32,243 nucleotides of DNA from Asaia bogorensis (GCA_943333505.2 CALQTN020000046.1:1-32243); one strand, 5' to 3'; shown: positions 14,150 through 23,407, counted from the first letter of the stretch. Program-made: numbers and translations. The notes: generated by a model from the letters alone, not told the origin.

Positions 14150-14830
14150 ATGAACTCACAGGTATCAATGGACGAAGTTGCCCCTCTCCACTCGGCCCCG
14201 GAATGGCAGACCGCCGCCGGCCTCACACCCTACCCCGAAGCCATCGCCGCCATGCAGGCGCGGGTCGCGATGATCCACACCGGTACTGCGGTCGAGCAGG
14301 TCTGGCTCGTCGAGCATCCACCCCTCTATACGGCGGGCACGTCCGCCAATCCGGCCGATCTCACCGCGCCGGACCGCTTCCCGACCTATGCTGCAGGACG
14401 GGGTGGGCAATGGACCTATCATGGGCCCGGGCAGCGCACGGGATACGTGATGCTTAACCTCAACCATGCGCATGGCCGCGTGCCGGCACGGGACGTGCGG
14501 TGCTATGTCAACGGCTTGGAAGACTGGATGATCCGGACCCTTGGGCGCTTCGGGGTCACTGGGGAGCGGCGGCAGGGGAGGGTCGGCATCTGGGTAGTGA
14601 CCGGAGCGGGCGAGGCGAAGATTGGCGCCATCGGGGTACGGGTGACGCGCTGGGTGAGTTGGCACGGCATCGCGCTCAACGTGCATCCGGACCTTAGCCA
14701 TTTTGGTGGCATCGTGCCGTGCGGGATCAGCGAACACGGCGTCACCAGCCTGGCCGCACTCGGGGTGACGGCGACGATGGCAGATGTTGATGCCGAATTG
14801 AAATCTTGCTGGGACGACGTGTTTACCTGA
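14150..14830 (+). CDS. lipB: lipoyl(octanoyl) transferase
   Basis: It transfers octanoate from acyl carrier protein to lipoyl domains of 2-oxoacid dehydrogenases and the glycine cleavage H protein; LipA then adds sulfur. The product has 226 residues. The substrate-binding motif [13 protein letters not shown] (83-95), catalytic Lys 157 ([11 protein letters not shown]) and nucleophile Cys 191 (GGIVPCGIS) are all present, as is [11 protein letters not shown] 14150 is used; an internal ATG at 14168 is also possible since the first residues are poorly conserved in the family. Its end overlaps the end of the convergent dedA-like gene by 8 bases. lipA is not in the window. Confidence 0.96.
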   Translation: MNSQVSMDEVAPLHSAPEWQTAAGLTPYPEAIAAMQARVAMIHTGTAVEQVWLVEHPPLYTAGTSANPADLTAPDRFPTYAAGRGGQWTYHGPGQRTGYVMLNLNHAHGRVPARDVRCYVNGLEDWMIRTLGRFGVTGERRQGRVGIWVVTGAGEAKIGAIGVRVTRWVSWHGIALNVHPDLSHFGGIVPCGISEHGVTSLAALGVTATMADVDAELKSCWDDVFT

Positions 14831-15332
14831 ACCACGCCGCCAGGACCGTTCCCGGCGCCAACACAGCAAATGCCCAAAGCGGCGCAGACAGCCAGTTTGC
14901 GATCTGGAAACGCGGTTGCGGCATTTCGAACACCCCGCAAAGCAAAGGCACCGTCGCCCGCAACGGTGAGAAAAAACGGCAGAGCACCACGCTCATCGCG
15001 CCCCAGCGGCGGAAAAACCGTTCGCCACGCATCACCATCTCGGGGTAGCGCGACATCGGCCATGCGCTCCAGGCGCGGCCCTTCACCCGGTCGCCGATCC
15101 AGTAGGACGCCCAGTCACCCAAACCGGCGCCGACCGACATCGCCCCCCAGATGGGCCAGAAATCGAGCCCGCTTGCGCCCACCAGGCCGCCAAGTGCGAC
15201 GACAAACCATGTCGGGACAACGAGCGACACAAACGCCAGCGACTTGAAGAAAGTGAACGCCAGAAAGATCGCCGGCGCCCACGCGGCGTTGGCTTGGACG
15301 AAGCCGATCAGCGCGTCGACATAAGTGCTCAC
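14823..15332 (-). CDS. DedA/VTT-family membrane protein
   Basis: DedA-family proteins are polytopic inner-membrane proteins linked to membrane homeostasis and lipid-carrier (undecaprenyl phosphate) recycling. The product has 169 residues, short for the family (about 200). Visible features are a hydrophobic start, the re-entrant motif [26 protein letters not shown] (residues about 58-83), the Gly/Arg region [30 protein letters not shown] (about 104-133) and the closing helix. The [13 protein letters not shown] part matches the conserved F-x-P-x-R family motif. Its ATG overlaps the stop of the upstream ATP12-type gene by 4 bases, so the two are translationally coupled. Which of the DedA subgroups it belongs to is uncertain. 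Confidence 0.88.
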   Translation of the reverse strand: MSTYVDALIGFVQANAAWAPAIFLAFTFFKSLAFVSLVVPTWFVVALGGLVGASGLDFWPIWGAMSVGAGLGDWASYWIGDRVKGRAWSAWPMSRYPEMVMRGERFFRRWGAMSVVLCRFFSPLRATVPLLCGVFEMPQPRFQIANWLSAPLWAFAVLAPGTVLAAWFR

Positions 15333-16036
15333 GCGCGGGCCAGTGTCAGGAATTGCTCGGCCACCGCCACATCGGCCGCCACCCGCAAACGCCCGGCATG
15401 GGCATCGGCATCACGGCCCCAAAGTTCCTCCTGGAAAATGTCGTCGAGCACCGACACCGCGTGTGCCTCCGCACCCGAAATTGCGCCACCAGCGACCGCA
15501 AGCCCGAGCACGAGGCTGCCCAGTGCCGGCACCAGTACCCCGAGGCCTGCGAGACCAATTGTGTCATGCGCCGCAACCGCCTCGGCGAGCGCAGCAAGAG
15601 CGGAGATGTCTTGCGGTATGTGAATGATCCCGGCCGTCGCCACCAACCTGGCGCCATGGGCGCGATGTGCCCAGTCGAGCCACGGTTGCCATTCCGCGTG
15701 CTGGCGTTCCACCAGGCGCTGCGGACGCTCTGCGCGGTAGCACAAGAGGTCGCTCTCGCCATACCTGGCAAGTTCCAGCGCGATGGCCTCCCGCGCCGGT
15801 GCGACCCGTTCCTGCGCGGTGCCGGCCAATCGGGTCAATGCCATTGATTGCAGATTGAAATCCCCGCCCTTGGCACCGCCCGCCGCCTGCCATTCGGCGG
15901 CGATGGCCTCGGCAAGTGGCCGACTTGGTACTGCCAGGGCGGCGCCGCCCGGAATGCGCACCGGCTTCCCGTCGAGACGGATGTGCCATCCGCCGGTATC
16001 GGCGACAATTTCGGCTATATCCCAAAAGCGCTTCAT
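15329..16036 (-). CDS. ATP12-family F1-ATPase assembly chaperone
   Basis: ATP12 proteins bind the F1 alpha subunit and promote F1-ATPase assembly; the bacterial form is typical of Alphaproteobacteria. The product has 235 residues. It opens MKRFWDIAEIVADTGGWHIRLDGKPVRIPGG, the family's N-terminal signature with the K(R)FW and LDG(K)P(V)-TP-like motif. LAEAIAAEWQ, ALELARYGESDLLCYRAERPQRLVERQHAEWQPWLDWA (about 87-124) and the C-terminal VSVLDDIFQEELWGRDADA are also family hallmarks. It overlaps asmA upstream by 4 bases and dedA downstream by 4 bases, so the three are one tightly coupled unit. Confidence 0.93.
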   Translation of the reverse strand: MKRFWDIAEIVADTGGWHIRLDGKPVRIPGGAALAVPSRPLAEAIAAEWQAAGGAKGGDFNLQSMALTRLAGTAQERVAPAREAIALELARYGESDLLCYRAERPQRLVERQHAEWQPWLDWAHRAHGARLVATAGIIHIPQDISALAALAEAVAAHDTIGLAGLGVLVPALGSLVLGLAVAGGAISGAEAHAVSVLDDIFQEELWGRDADAHAGRLRVAADVAVAEQFLTLARA

Positions 16037-18570
16037 CCATTGTTTCCTGGTTTAGGCGTTGGCATTGGCTCAAGTTTGATCGGCGGCGATCGTGGCAAGG
16101 CCCCCGGTGCGCCGAAGCGGGCCAGCGTGAGCGCATCTGGACAGGCATCGCCACCGCGTTGGGCCGCGGTTACCCCGGCATCAAACAGTGTTGCCGGCAA
16201 CCGGCGGTTGTCGATCAGCATGCGTGCATCCATGAAGCGGCCGGCGAGCAACATTGGGATCGCCAGGCCTTGGCCGAGCAACCGCAATTGCGGGCGAATA
16301 CGGATGTCGATCTGCTCGGGTTCGTTTTGCATGCCGCCTTCGGCCTGGATCAGCAGTCGGTTGGTGTCGAGCACCACCGTTTGCACCGCAAGCTTACCAC
16401 GATCGGCCTGCACGGCCGCAGCAAAGCAACGCATATGCGACGCCCCGGTCGCGGATTGCATCAGGCTAAGCGGCCATCTGGCGAGTCGAAGGGCACCAAA
16501 GATATATTGGTTGAACATCGTGGTATCCAACTCGCCATCCACCAGCGCGAGGCCGAGCCGCCCACTCAGGCTGCTGGCAATCCCATGTGGGTCGCGGCCT
16601 GCGGCAGTGATGTCGAGGTTAAGCGCAACGGTGCCGACAATGTCCTCCGCACGTTGCATGGCGAGCAGGATCGGCTTGATCGCCAGGCTGGGCGCACGGA
16701 CGCTGAGCCGTATCGGGGCGGCCGGGGCGCCGGTATCAAAGTCGAAGCTGGCCTCGACCACGCCGCCACCGGGGGGGGTCGCGGTCAGGCGATCCAAGTT
16801 CAGCTTGCCTGCGACCAAGGCCAGATGGCCATCAACCTGGCTGACCGGCAATCCGCCAATTCGGGCGGCGGCAAGCTTGAAACTGAGATCCAGATCACCG
16901 AGGCCAAGCACGCCGAGCGCGTAAGGTGCTTGGGGAAACATTTGCGGCCCGCGCCGCATTCCAGGTGGGGTGGGCGGCGGCAATGGTGGTGCGGAACCAA
17001 GTGGGACATGGGCGAAGCTTTGCGTGAGCACATCGAAATCAAAGCGCTGGCTCTCCAGTTCTGCCTGCAGTCTCGGGCGAATGCCGTATTGCACCGACGC
17101 CGTGCCCGCGACATCACCTGCCGGAAGTTTCAATACCAGATCGCGTAGCGCAACCCCGACCCCGAGGCCGCCAGGAAGCTCCCCAATCCGCGCCGCAACC
17201 CTGGCCTCGGTCCAGGCCGGCAGTCGGATCTGGAACAGACGCTCGAGCTTGGAGACATCACGTAAGGTTGCCGCGACCGTCAGATCGAGCCCTGCGCCCT
17301 GCGCTGGGTTGGCAAGCGTGCCATTGGCGGAAATCTCCGAACCGCCGAGTTCGGCACTCAGGTCGATTGGAAACCCGACCGTGTCGCGCCCGGCGATCGC
17401 CGGTACCAGACCGAGGCTTGCCGCCGCCTGTAATAAACCAGCCGGGGTTCCCAGCACCAGGGCAGCTTTCAGCGCGCTGCCGCTCAGCACTCCGGTGGTT
17501 TCGACCCGCAAGGCCTGGTCCATTCCCCCGGCGCGAATTTCAAGCTTGTCGAGCCGGCTGCCGGGCAATAGCGGCGCCAGATCGGACGCGCCCACAGTGA
17601 ATGACAGGGCTGAGATGTCGGGCACTCCGCCGCCGCGGTCGGACAAGCGCAGCGACAGCGCTAACTTGCGCAGTCCGGGCAGGTTGTCGGGCAGATAAAC
17701 CCGGAAATTGCGCGCTTCGAGGAGAAACCCATCAATCTGTAAATTATACCCCGCCAGTTCCAGCGGCCGCGCGATGCCGCCCTGGATGATCAGGCTCGCA
17801 CCGCGGGTTTGGGTCTTGATGCTGACCGGCCACGGCGATGCAGGGTCGGGCGCAAGCAGTCGCGCGGGTGACCCGAATTCCCCGTTAACCGTGATCCTTT
17901 CGCGACCGACCAAGAGTTCGGAGGAGAGCATGATGCCGCCATCATCGTTCACACTGGCGACCATACGTTTGAAATTGACCACGATGCCGGTGCCGGTTTT
18001 GGCATCCCGCCACGTCACCCGGCCATCACGGATCTGGACGGACTCTAACCTGCCAAGTGCGGCGGGTATCTGGGCGGGCGATATCGGACCGAACGCCGCA
18101 GCACCAGCCGGCACATCCATCCCGGTTTCGATCTGGATGTCGGGCCCATCAAGGATCAATCGGCTCAACCGGGGCGTCCCCCATATCAGCCCGCCGAGTG
18201 AAAGCTCGGCTTCCGCCTGCCCGATCTGCCCGACGAACCCTCCCCTACCAGGCGCTGCCGCCATCACGATCGGACCGAGTATGAGGCTGGGGCTGAAACT
18301 GCCAACCAAACGGATCTTGCCGCGAATTTCAACCTCGCGCCCGGTCGCCTGCCGGATCATCGCAATAATCGTCGGCCGGTAGGCATCGGCGTCGAAACTG
18401 CGCAGGAACAGCCACAGGCTGGCAGGCGGGGTCAGCAGCACCGCCACAACCAGCGCCACGTACCACCATAAATGGCGCGGCGCCTCAACATAGCCGTATC
18501 CCGGCACATAGATCAGGTGCATGGCACGCTTCGGCGGCGGATCGTCGGGCTGGTATTCAATCTGCTCCAA
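16033..18570 (-). CDS. AsmA-family protein
   Basis: This is a large envelope protein of the AsmA/TamB/YhdP type, which bridge the periplasm and are implicated in phospholipid transfer and outer-membrane biogenesis. The product has 845 residues. A cytoplasmic segment (MEQIEYQPDDPPPKRAMHLIYVPGYGYVEAPRH) is followed by one membrane helix (about 34-57, WWYVALVVAVLLTPPASLWLFL). Then comes the AsmA N-terminal region (DADAYRPTIIAMIRQATGREVEIRGKIRL, SLILGPIVMA). The long remainder is beta-rich and repetitive, closing with an AsmA_2-like part (SLSGRLGLALVDGELDTTMFNQYI, LVLDTNRLLIQAEGGM). It begins only 12 bases from a dyad repeat. Met 17 (MHLIYVPG) is an alternative start. It is coupled to the ATP12-type gene by a 4-base overlap. 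Confidence 0.9.
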   Translation of the reverse strand: MEQIEYQPDDPPPKRAMHLIYVPGYGYVEAPRHLWWYVALVVAVLLTPPASLWLFLRSFDADAYRPTIIAMIRQATGREVEIRGKIRLVGSFSPSLILGPIVMAAAPGRGGFVGQIGQAEAELSLGGLIWGTPRLSRLILDGPDIQIETGMDVPAGAAAFGPISPAQIPAALGRLESVQIRDGRVTWRDAKTGTGIVVNFKRMVASVNDDGGIMLSSELLVGRERITVNGEFGSPARLLAPDPASPWPVSIKTQTRGASLIIQGGIARPLELAGYNLQIDGFLLEARNFRVYLPDNLPGLRKLALSLRLSDRGGGVPDISALSFTVGASDLAPLLPGSRLDKLEIRAGGMDQALRVETTGVLSGSALKAALVLGTPAGLLQAAASLGLVPAIAGRDTVGFPIDLSAELGGSEISANGTLANPAQGAGLDLTVAATLRDVSKLERLFQIRLPAWTEARVAARIGELPGGLGVGVALRDLVLKLPAGDVAGTASVQYGIRPRLQAELESQRFDFDVLTQSFAHVPLGSAPPLPPPTPPGMRRGPQMFPQAPYALGVLGLGDLDLSFKLAAARIGGLPVSQVDGHLALVAGKLNLDRLTATPPGGGVVEASFDFDTGAPAAPIRLSVRAPSLAIKPILLAMQRAEDIVGTVALNLDITAAGRDPHGIASSLSGRLGLALVDGELDTTMFNQYIFGALRLARWPLSLMQSATGASHMRCFAAAVQADRGKLAVQTVVLDTNRLLIQAEGGMQNEPEQIDIRIRPQLRLLGQGLAIPMLLAGRFMDARMLIDNRRLPATLFDAGVTAAQRGGDACPDALTLARFGAPGALPRSPPIKLEPMPTPKPGNNG

Positions 18571-18582
18571 CCGCGCCGGCCC

Positions 18583-18690
18583 CTAGATGATCATCCGTTC
18601 AATCGGCTTCGATTGGACGGATGATGATGATCGTGAAAACAAGTCCCTAGAGCGCGTCTGCTGATTCAACTTCATTGGATCACGCTCTAG
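18583..18690 (+). repeat. dispersed dyad repeat, copy 2; supplies the rluC stop codon
   Basis: This is the best-preserved copy. CTAG, then ATCATCCGTTCAATCG, loop, CGATTGGACGGATGAT form one near-perfect hairpin. CTAGAGCG to CGCTCTAG bounds a second dyad. The terminal CTAG overlaps the TAG stop (18687-18689) of the RluC-like gene. Copies 1 (460-562) and 3 (23259-23366) share the same two-part plan. Confidence 0.9.
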
Positions 18691-19688
18691 CGGAACGGCG
18701 CGATCGCGGCCGGCGCGCTAAAGCCGAGCGTACGGAACGTGGCGGCGATATGCGGCGGCAGATCGGCCTCAACCGTCAGTTTGCCACCAGCCGGGTGCGG
18801 GAAGCTGATGCGACGTGCATGCAGGTGCAACTGCTCGCCCAGGCCATCGACCAGCGCCGTGTTGCCGCCGCCCTCATGCCCGGTGCGCTCCCGACCATAG
18901 GGCAGATCGCCCAGGATCGGGCACTCAATGGCGGCACACGACACGCGGAGCTGATGGGTGCGCCCAGTCAACGGCTTCAGTTCGAGCCAGGCGAGCTTAC
19001 GGGCGGCATGGTCGATCGTGTGATAATCGGTGATCGCATGGGCGGTGTCCTTGTCATAGGCACCCGCCACCGCCGCGCGCTCGCCCCGGAAGCCATCGGT
19101 GCGCACCAGATCGAACTCCATCCGCCCATCCACCGGGATCGGCCGGCCGACCACCACCGCCCAATAGGTTTTCTCCACCGTCCGGCCCCGGAACGCCGCC
19201 GCCATCTTGGCCGCAACCCCCGGCGTGCGGGCGACCACCAAAATCCCGGAGGTATCGCGATCGAGCCGGTGCACCAGCCGCGGCCGGTCCTGCCCAGGCT
19301 CCCGCAGGCCATCCAACATCATGTCGATATGCTTGGTAATGCCTGGCCCACCCTGGGTCGCGAGGCCTGGTGGCTTGTCCAGCACAATGACCTGATCATC
19401 GCGCCACAACACCATGCGCTCGATATCCTTGCGCAGCATCGGGTCGAAAACCGGTTCAGCCCTGGCGGCCGGCGCGTTGATCCGGGTCGGCACCGGCGGC
19501 ACCCGGACTTCCTGCCCAGGCGCAAGCCGGGCGGCAGCTTCGACCCGCTTGCCATCAACGCGGATCTGTCCGGTCCGGCACCAGCGTTGGATGACGCCCT
19601 GCGTCAGATCGGGGAAATGGCGGCGCAACCAGCGGTCGAGGCGGATATCGGCCTCATCTGCAGTCACGGAATTATTGGTAACGGTCAT
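18687..19688 (-). CDS. rluC: RluA-family 23S rRNA pseudouridine synthase (RluC-like)
   Basis: It isomerises specific uridines of 23S rRNA to pseudouridine. The product has 333 residues. The S4 RNA-binding domain lies at about 14-65 (IRLDRWLRRHFPDLTQGVIQRWCRTGQIRVDGKRV). The catalytic domain contains VIVLDKPPGLATQGG (100-114), the signature HRLDRDTSGILVVA (140-153) with catalytic Asp 143, EKTYWAVVVG, LKPLTGRTHQLRVS and CPILGDLPYG. The S4 domain and overall plan fit RluC better than RluA. The last codons run to a TAG provided by the dyad repeat, so the C-terminus (SAPAAIAPFR) may differ from that in repeat-free relatives. It lies 11 bases after rarA, probably co-transcribed. Confidence 0.93.
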   Translation of the reverse strand: MTVTNNSVTADEADIRLDRWLRRHFPDLTQGVIQRWCRTGQIRVDGKRVEAAARLAPGQEVRVPPVPTRINAPAARAEPVFDPMLRKDIERMVLWRDDQVIVLDKPPGLATQGGPGITKHIDMMLDGLREPGQDRPRLVHRLDRDTSGILVVARTPGVAAKMAAAFRGRTVEKTYWAVVVGRPIPVDGRMEFDLVRTDGFRGERAAVAGAYDKDTAHAITDYHTIDHAARKLAWLELKPLTGRTHQLRVSCAAIECPILGDLPYGRERTGHEGGGNTALVDGLGEQLHLHARRISFPHPAGGKLTVEADLPPHIAATFRTLGFSAPAAIAPFR

Positions 19689-19699
19689 GGGTCAGGTTC

Positions 19700-21004
19700 C
19701 TATCGGGCCCGCTTCTGCCGCAAATCCGCCCAATAAGCGAGCCGTTTGCCGATTTCCCGCTCGAACCCACGCTCCGGCGGCTGATAAAAATCATGCCGCG
19801 CCATCCCGTCGGGAAAATAATTCTGCCCGGAGAACGCGTCTTCCGTGCCATGGTCGTAAGCATAACCGCTGCCGTACCCGAGGTTTTTCATCAACTTGGT
19901 CGGCGCGTTGAGGATATGGGCCGGCGGCATCAGGCTGCCCGTACCCTTCGCCGCGCCCTGGGCTGCCCCGAACGCCTTATAAACCGCATTCGATTTCGGC
20001 GCCGTCGCCAGATAGACCACGCATTGCGCGATCGCCAATTCGCCTTCCGGCGTGCCCAGCCGTTCAAAAGCCTGCCACGCCGACAATGCCACCCCCAGCG
20101 CCTGCGGATCGGCGAGGCCAATATCCTCCGACGCCAACCTGGTCAGCCGCCGCGCCAGAAAGCGCGGGTCCTCCCCCCCAGCCAACATCCGCGCCAGCCA
20201 GTAAAGCGCGGCATCCGGGTCCGAACCCCGAATGGATTTATGCAGCGCCGAGATCAGGTTGTAGTGTTCCTCCCGATCCTTGTCATAAAGCGCCGCCCGC
20301 CGGGCAAGAATGTCCGACAGGCCCGCGGCGTCGAGATCGGCATCCTCGGCCGGCACCGCAAATAATTGTTCGGCCATGTTGAGCAGATAGCGCCCATCGC
20401 CATCGGCCATCGCCCGCAGATTTTCCCGGGCCTCGGGCACCAGCGGCAGCCGGCGATTGCACTCGGTCTCGGCGCGCTGCAACAGAAGTTCGAGCCCGGC
20501 ATCATCAAGCCGCCGTAACACCAGCACCTGGCAGCGCGACAGCAACGCCCCGTTCAGCGCGAAAGACGGATTTTCCGTCGTCGCGCCAACCAGCGTCACG
20601 GTGCCGGTTTCCACCACCGGCAAAAACCCGTCCTGCTGGGCGCGGTTGAAGCGGTGGATCTCATCGACAAACAGCAGCGTCGCCTGTCCGATGGCGCGGC
20701 GTTTGGTGGCGTCCTCAAAGCATTTCTTCAGATCGGCGACCCCGGAGAAAACCGCCGAAATCTGGGTGAAATGCAAATTCGCCCGCTCCGCCAGCAGCCG
20801 CGCAATCGTGGTCTTGCCGACCCCGGGCGGGCCCCACAAAATCAACGAGGCGAGCGATCCGCGCGCCAGCATCCGGGTCAGACTGCCGGTCGGGCCAACC
20901 AGATGGTCCTGGCCGACCACCTGCCCAAGCTCTGCCGGGCGCAGCCGGTCCGCGAGCGGGGCGGTGGGAGGTATGTGAAGCGGAAGCGCGATGGACATGG
21001 CCAC
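19700..21004 (-). CDS. rarA: replication-associated recombination protein A (RarA/MgsA)
   Basis: This is an AAA+ ATPase acting at stalled replication forks, related to the clamp loader and to eukaryotic WRNIP1/Mgs1. The product has 434 residues. Visible are LADRLRPAELGQVVGQDHLVG (17-37), Walker A GPPGVGKTT (58-66), Walker B LLFVDEIHRFN (110-120), sensor 1 LVGATTENPSF (138-148) and the arginine finger region ALLSRCQV (153-160). The C-terminal tetramerisation part contains YHLISALHKS-like YNLISALHKSIRGSDPDAALYWLARML and LPDG-type NYFPDGMARHDFY. The start MAMSIALPLHIPPTAPL is plausible; Met 3 is an alternative. The downstream pseudouridine synthase gene follows after 11 bases. Confidence 0.95.
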   Translation of the reverse strand: MAMSIALPLHIPPTAPLADRLRPAELGQVVGQDHLVGPTGSLTRMLARGSLASLILWGPPGVGKTTIARLLAERANLHFTQISAVFSGVADLKKCFEDATKRRAIGQATLLFVDEIHRFNRAQQDGFLPVVETGTVTLVGATTENPSFALNGALLSRCQVLVLRRLDDAGLELLLQRAETECNRRLPLVPEARENLRAMADGDGRYLLNMAEQLFAVPAEDADLDAAGLSDILARRAALYDKDREEHYNLISALHKSIRGSDPDAALYWLARMLAGGEDPRFLARRLTRLASEDIGLADPQALGVALSAWQAFERLGTPEGELAIAQCVVYLATAPKSNAVYKAFGAAQGAAKGTGSLMPPAHILNAPTKLMKNLGYGSGYAYDHGTEDAFSGQNYFPDGMARHDFYQPPERGFEREIGKRLAYWADLRQKRAR

Positions 21005-21185
21005 AACAATAGCAGTTATTATCGCCGTTGGCGCGGGCTACCCGAGGATACATGGCATCTGACACAACCGCCGAGATTGCGACCTGTTGCGCCGCAAGCC
21101 ACCGTAAACCGCGCTGTCAATCGGCAAATGAAGAAATAGCCTGGCATTTAATAACGTTATCGTAACAAATAAAGCACGCCAATCC

Positions 21186-21740
21186 TCATCCCGCCGAACC
21201 CCAGTTTTTCCCCGGTGGCGCAAACCACGCCCCTTTCGGCAATTCCGGCAAGCCTTTGCGCGGCCAGACCGTCTCCACCGATGCCCGCCCCGGTCGCGCC
21301 TTAACGGCGGCAATTTTTCCGACCGGACTGGCAGGTGTCGCCGGTCGCGCATCGACCGTCAACATCCGCAACACCGGCCGCAGCACCCGGCCCGCGCGCG
21401 GCACCGCCGCGACAAACGCCGCGAACCCTGGTTCCGCCAGCAAATGCTGCAACTGCGACCCGTAAGCGCGCGTCTCCCAAACCTGAATGGCCAGCCACCC
21501 CAAACCGCCGGGAAGCCTCGGCCGCGCGATCGCCCGCGCCACTCCCTTGCGCCGCCCAGCCTGACGCGGCGCCAGCAGTTTGCCCGCAAGCCACAGCCCA
21601 TAAAGCCGTTCCAACCGGCCCGCCGCCCGCGCCAATCGGCCCCAAACCAGCACCAGCACCGCAGTCATCGCCCGGTCACGCGCCGCCCGGGCCGCAATCG
21701 CGGCGCGCAGGTCGGTGAGGATGGCGGTGAGTTTATTCAT
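21186..21740 (-). CDS. uncharacterised Acetobacteraceae-type protein, paralogue 2
   Basis: The product has 184 residues from ATG 21740. It shares with the protein at 7858-8376 the start LTDLRAAIAARAARDRAMTAVLVLVWGRLARAAGRLERLYGLWLAGKL, the central AYGSQLQHLLAEPGFAAFVAAVPRAGRVLRPVLRMLTV, and the C-terminal GKN. The tail here is longer and ends WFAPPGKNWGSAG. Like its paralogue it has no ribosome binding site but a TTGAC-type -35 (21772-21777) about 31 bases upstream, which suggests a leaderless or near-leaderless transcript. It stands alone between rarA and the metal transporter. Function is unknown and no catalytic motif is visible. Confidence 0.65.
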   Translation of the reverse strand: MNKLTAILTDLRAAIAARAARDRAMTAVLVLVWGRLARAAGRLERLYGLWLAGKLLAPRQAGRRKGVARAIARPRLPGGLGWLAIQVWETRAYGSQLQHLLAEPGFAAFVAAVPRAGRVLRPVLRMLTVDARPATPASPVGKIAAVKARPGRASVETVWPRKGLPELPKGAWFAPPGKNWGSAG

Positions 21741-21843
21741 GTCACAATTAACAACATTGATTCGTGCGCCGCGTCAAGATTTTCGGGCCTGCGCCTGCGC
21801 TCTATGCGCGGCCACCAGCAGCAGCCCTGTTGCCGCGCTTGGG

Positions 21844-23172
21844 CTACCAACGCGCGAACATAATCGCCACCGCAACCGCCATCACCCCGGTTGACAGCCA
21901 CCCCATCGCCCAGAGCGCGCGCGGCAGCACGAAATTGCCCATCACCCTGGGCGCCATCGCCATCACCATCATCACCGCCATCAGCGGCACCGCCACCACG
22001 CCGTTGAGCACCGCCGACCAGAACAGCGCCTTGATCGGGTCGATGCCGACGAAGTTGAACCCGATGCCGACCAGGGTTGAGACAACGATGGTGGCGTAAA
22101 AAGCCTGCGCATCCTTGGGCAGCCGGCCAAGCCCGATCGGCCAGCCCAGCGCCTCGCCCAGCGCATAGGCGCAGGACCCGGCCAGCACCGGCACTGCGAG
22201 CAAGCCAATGCCAATGATGCCGATCGCGAACAGGGCAAACGTGGCAACTCCGGCGATCGGGCGCAGCGCCTCGGCGGCCTGGGCGGAGGTCTGGATGTCG
22301 GTGATCCCGTTGGCGTGCAGCGTGGCGGCGGTCGCCACGATAATCGCCAGGCTGATCAGGTTGGAGTAGCCCATGCCGACATAGGTATCGAGCCTGATGC
22401 GGAAAATCGCCGCAGGGGCCTGCCGGGGGGCGCTGATCAAGGTCTTGGCCCGCGGATCGGCGCGCATGTCCTCAACCTCGCTCGAGCTTTGCCAGAAGAA
22501 GCAATAGGGCGTGATTGTGGTGCCGAGCACGGCGACGACGGTGGTGACATACTCGGTCGTGAGGCTGAAATTCGGCACGAATGTGTTGTAGGCAACAATC
22601 CCCCACGGCACATCAACCACCAGTACCACCGCGACGTAGGTGAACAGCGTGGCGCAGGTCCATTTCAGCACCTGGACGTAGCTGGCATAGGTCGAAAACA
22701 CCTCCAGCACCGCGCACCCGACCGCGAAACCGACCACGTAAAGCCAGGATGGTCCGCCCACCAGCAGCCGCAGCGCGTCGGCCATGGCGCCAAGATCGGC
22801 GCCAAGATTGATAATATTGGCAACCAGCAGCAGCGAGACGATAAAATAGAGCAATGGTCGTGGATAGTGGTCACGGATATTGCCCGCAATGCCAGTGCCC
22901 GAAACCCGGCCGATGCGGGCGCTGACTTCCTGGATCGCGGCCATCAACGGGTAGCAGAACAGCATCACCCAACACATCGCGAAGCCGAAGGCGGCACCGG
23001 CCTGGGAATAGGTGGCAATTCCAGACGGGTCGTCATCCGAGGCACCGGTGATCAGTCCGGGCCCGAGCATCGCCCACACGCCCTTGCGGCGCTGGGATGT
23101 CGGATGGCGGACGGCGTGCACGCGGGCGGCAAGCCCTGGGCGTGGCGTGCTGGTTGAACTGGGTTGGGTCAC
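21844..23172 (-). CDS. Nramp-related divalent cation transporter
   Basis: This is a multi-helix inner-membrane transporter of the Nramp superfamily. It has 442 residues and about 11 hydrophobic segments. Helix 1 reads GPGLITGASDDDPSGIATYSQAGA, where canonical Mn/Fe Nramps have DPGN. Helix 6 reads VLGTTITPYCFFWQSSSEVED, where canonical ones have the MPH metal ligands. These differences place it in a divergent, widespread branch that includes Nramp-related magnesium transporters, so Mn or Fe specificity should not be assumed. Its neighbours (an acyltransferase upstream on the same strand beyond a repeat, an unknown protein downstream) give no clue to substrate, and no riboswitch-like structure is obvious upstream. 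Confidence 0.85.
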   Translation of the reverse strand: MTQPSSTSTPRPGLAARVHAVRHPTSQRRKGVWAMLGPGLITGASDDDPSGIATYSQAGAAFGFAMCWVMLFCYPLMAAIQEVSARIGRVSGTGIAGNIRDHYPRPLLYFIVSLLLVANIINLGADLGAMADALRLLVGGPSWLYVVGFAVGCAVLEVFSTYASYVQVLKWTCATLFTYVAVVLVVDVPWGIVAYNTFVPNFSLTTEYVTTVVAVLGTTITPYCFFWQSSSEVEDMRADPRAKTLISAPRQAPAAIFRIRLDTYVGMGYSNLISLAIIVATAATLHANGITDIQTSAQAAEALRPIAGVATFALFAIGIIGIGLLAVPVLAGSCAYALGEALGWPIGLGRLPKDAQAFYATIVVSTLVGIGFNFVGIDPIKALFWSAVLNGVVAVPLMAVMMVMAMAPRVMGNFVLPRALWAMGWLSTGVMAVAVAIMFARW

Positions 23173-23258
23173 GGTGGATCCTTGCGGCGCTTGCCAAGCT
23201 ATAGGGGCATCGCGTGGGGCTGTGCTAGGCCCGGAAACTACCGATACGATATGATATG

Positions 23259-23366
23259 CTAGATCATCATTCGTTCAATCGATTTCGATTGGACGGATAA
23301 AGATGATCGTTACAACTAGACTCTAGAGCGTGTCTGCTGATTCAACTTCATCGGATCACACCCTAG
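23259..23366 (+). repeat. dispersed dyad repeat, copy 3
   Basis: It runs from CTAGATCATCATTCGTTC to CACACCCTAG. It is the same two-dyad plan as copy 2, in the same orientation, with scattered substitutions. It lies between the Nramp-like and acyltransferase genes, directly beside a terminator hairpin. Confidence 0.88.
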
Positions 23367-23374
23367 GTTTTTCG

Positions 23375-23399
23375 GTTCTTTTTGTCCGCAAAAAAGAAC
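23375..23399 (-). terminator. hairpin terminator after the acyltransferase gene
   Basis: GTTCTTTTT, loop GTCCGC, AAAAAAGAAC. The T-rich arm and position 9 bases after the acyltransferase stop suit a terminator on the minus strand, possibly bidirectional, though the stem is AT-rich. Confidence 0.5.
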
Positions 23400-23407
23400 G
23401 CCTTACC

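Noticed and set aside
15848-17148. Long plus-strand frames opposite the AsmA-family gene
   Set aside because: Arg/Ala/Pro-rich antisense translations of a gene with a convincing product, tightly coupled to its neighbours.
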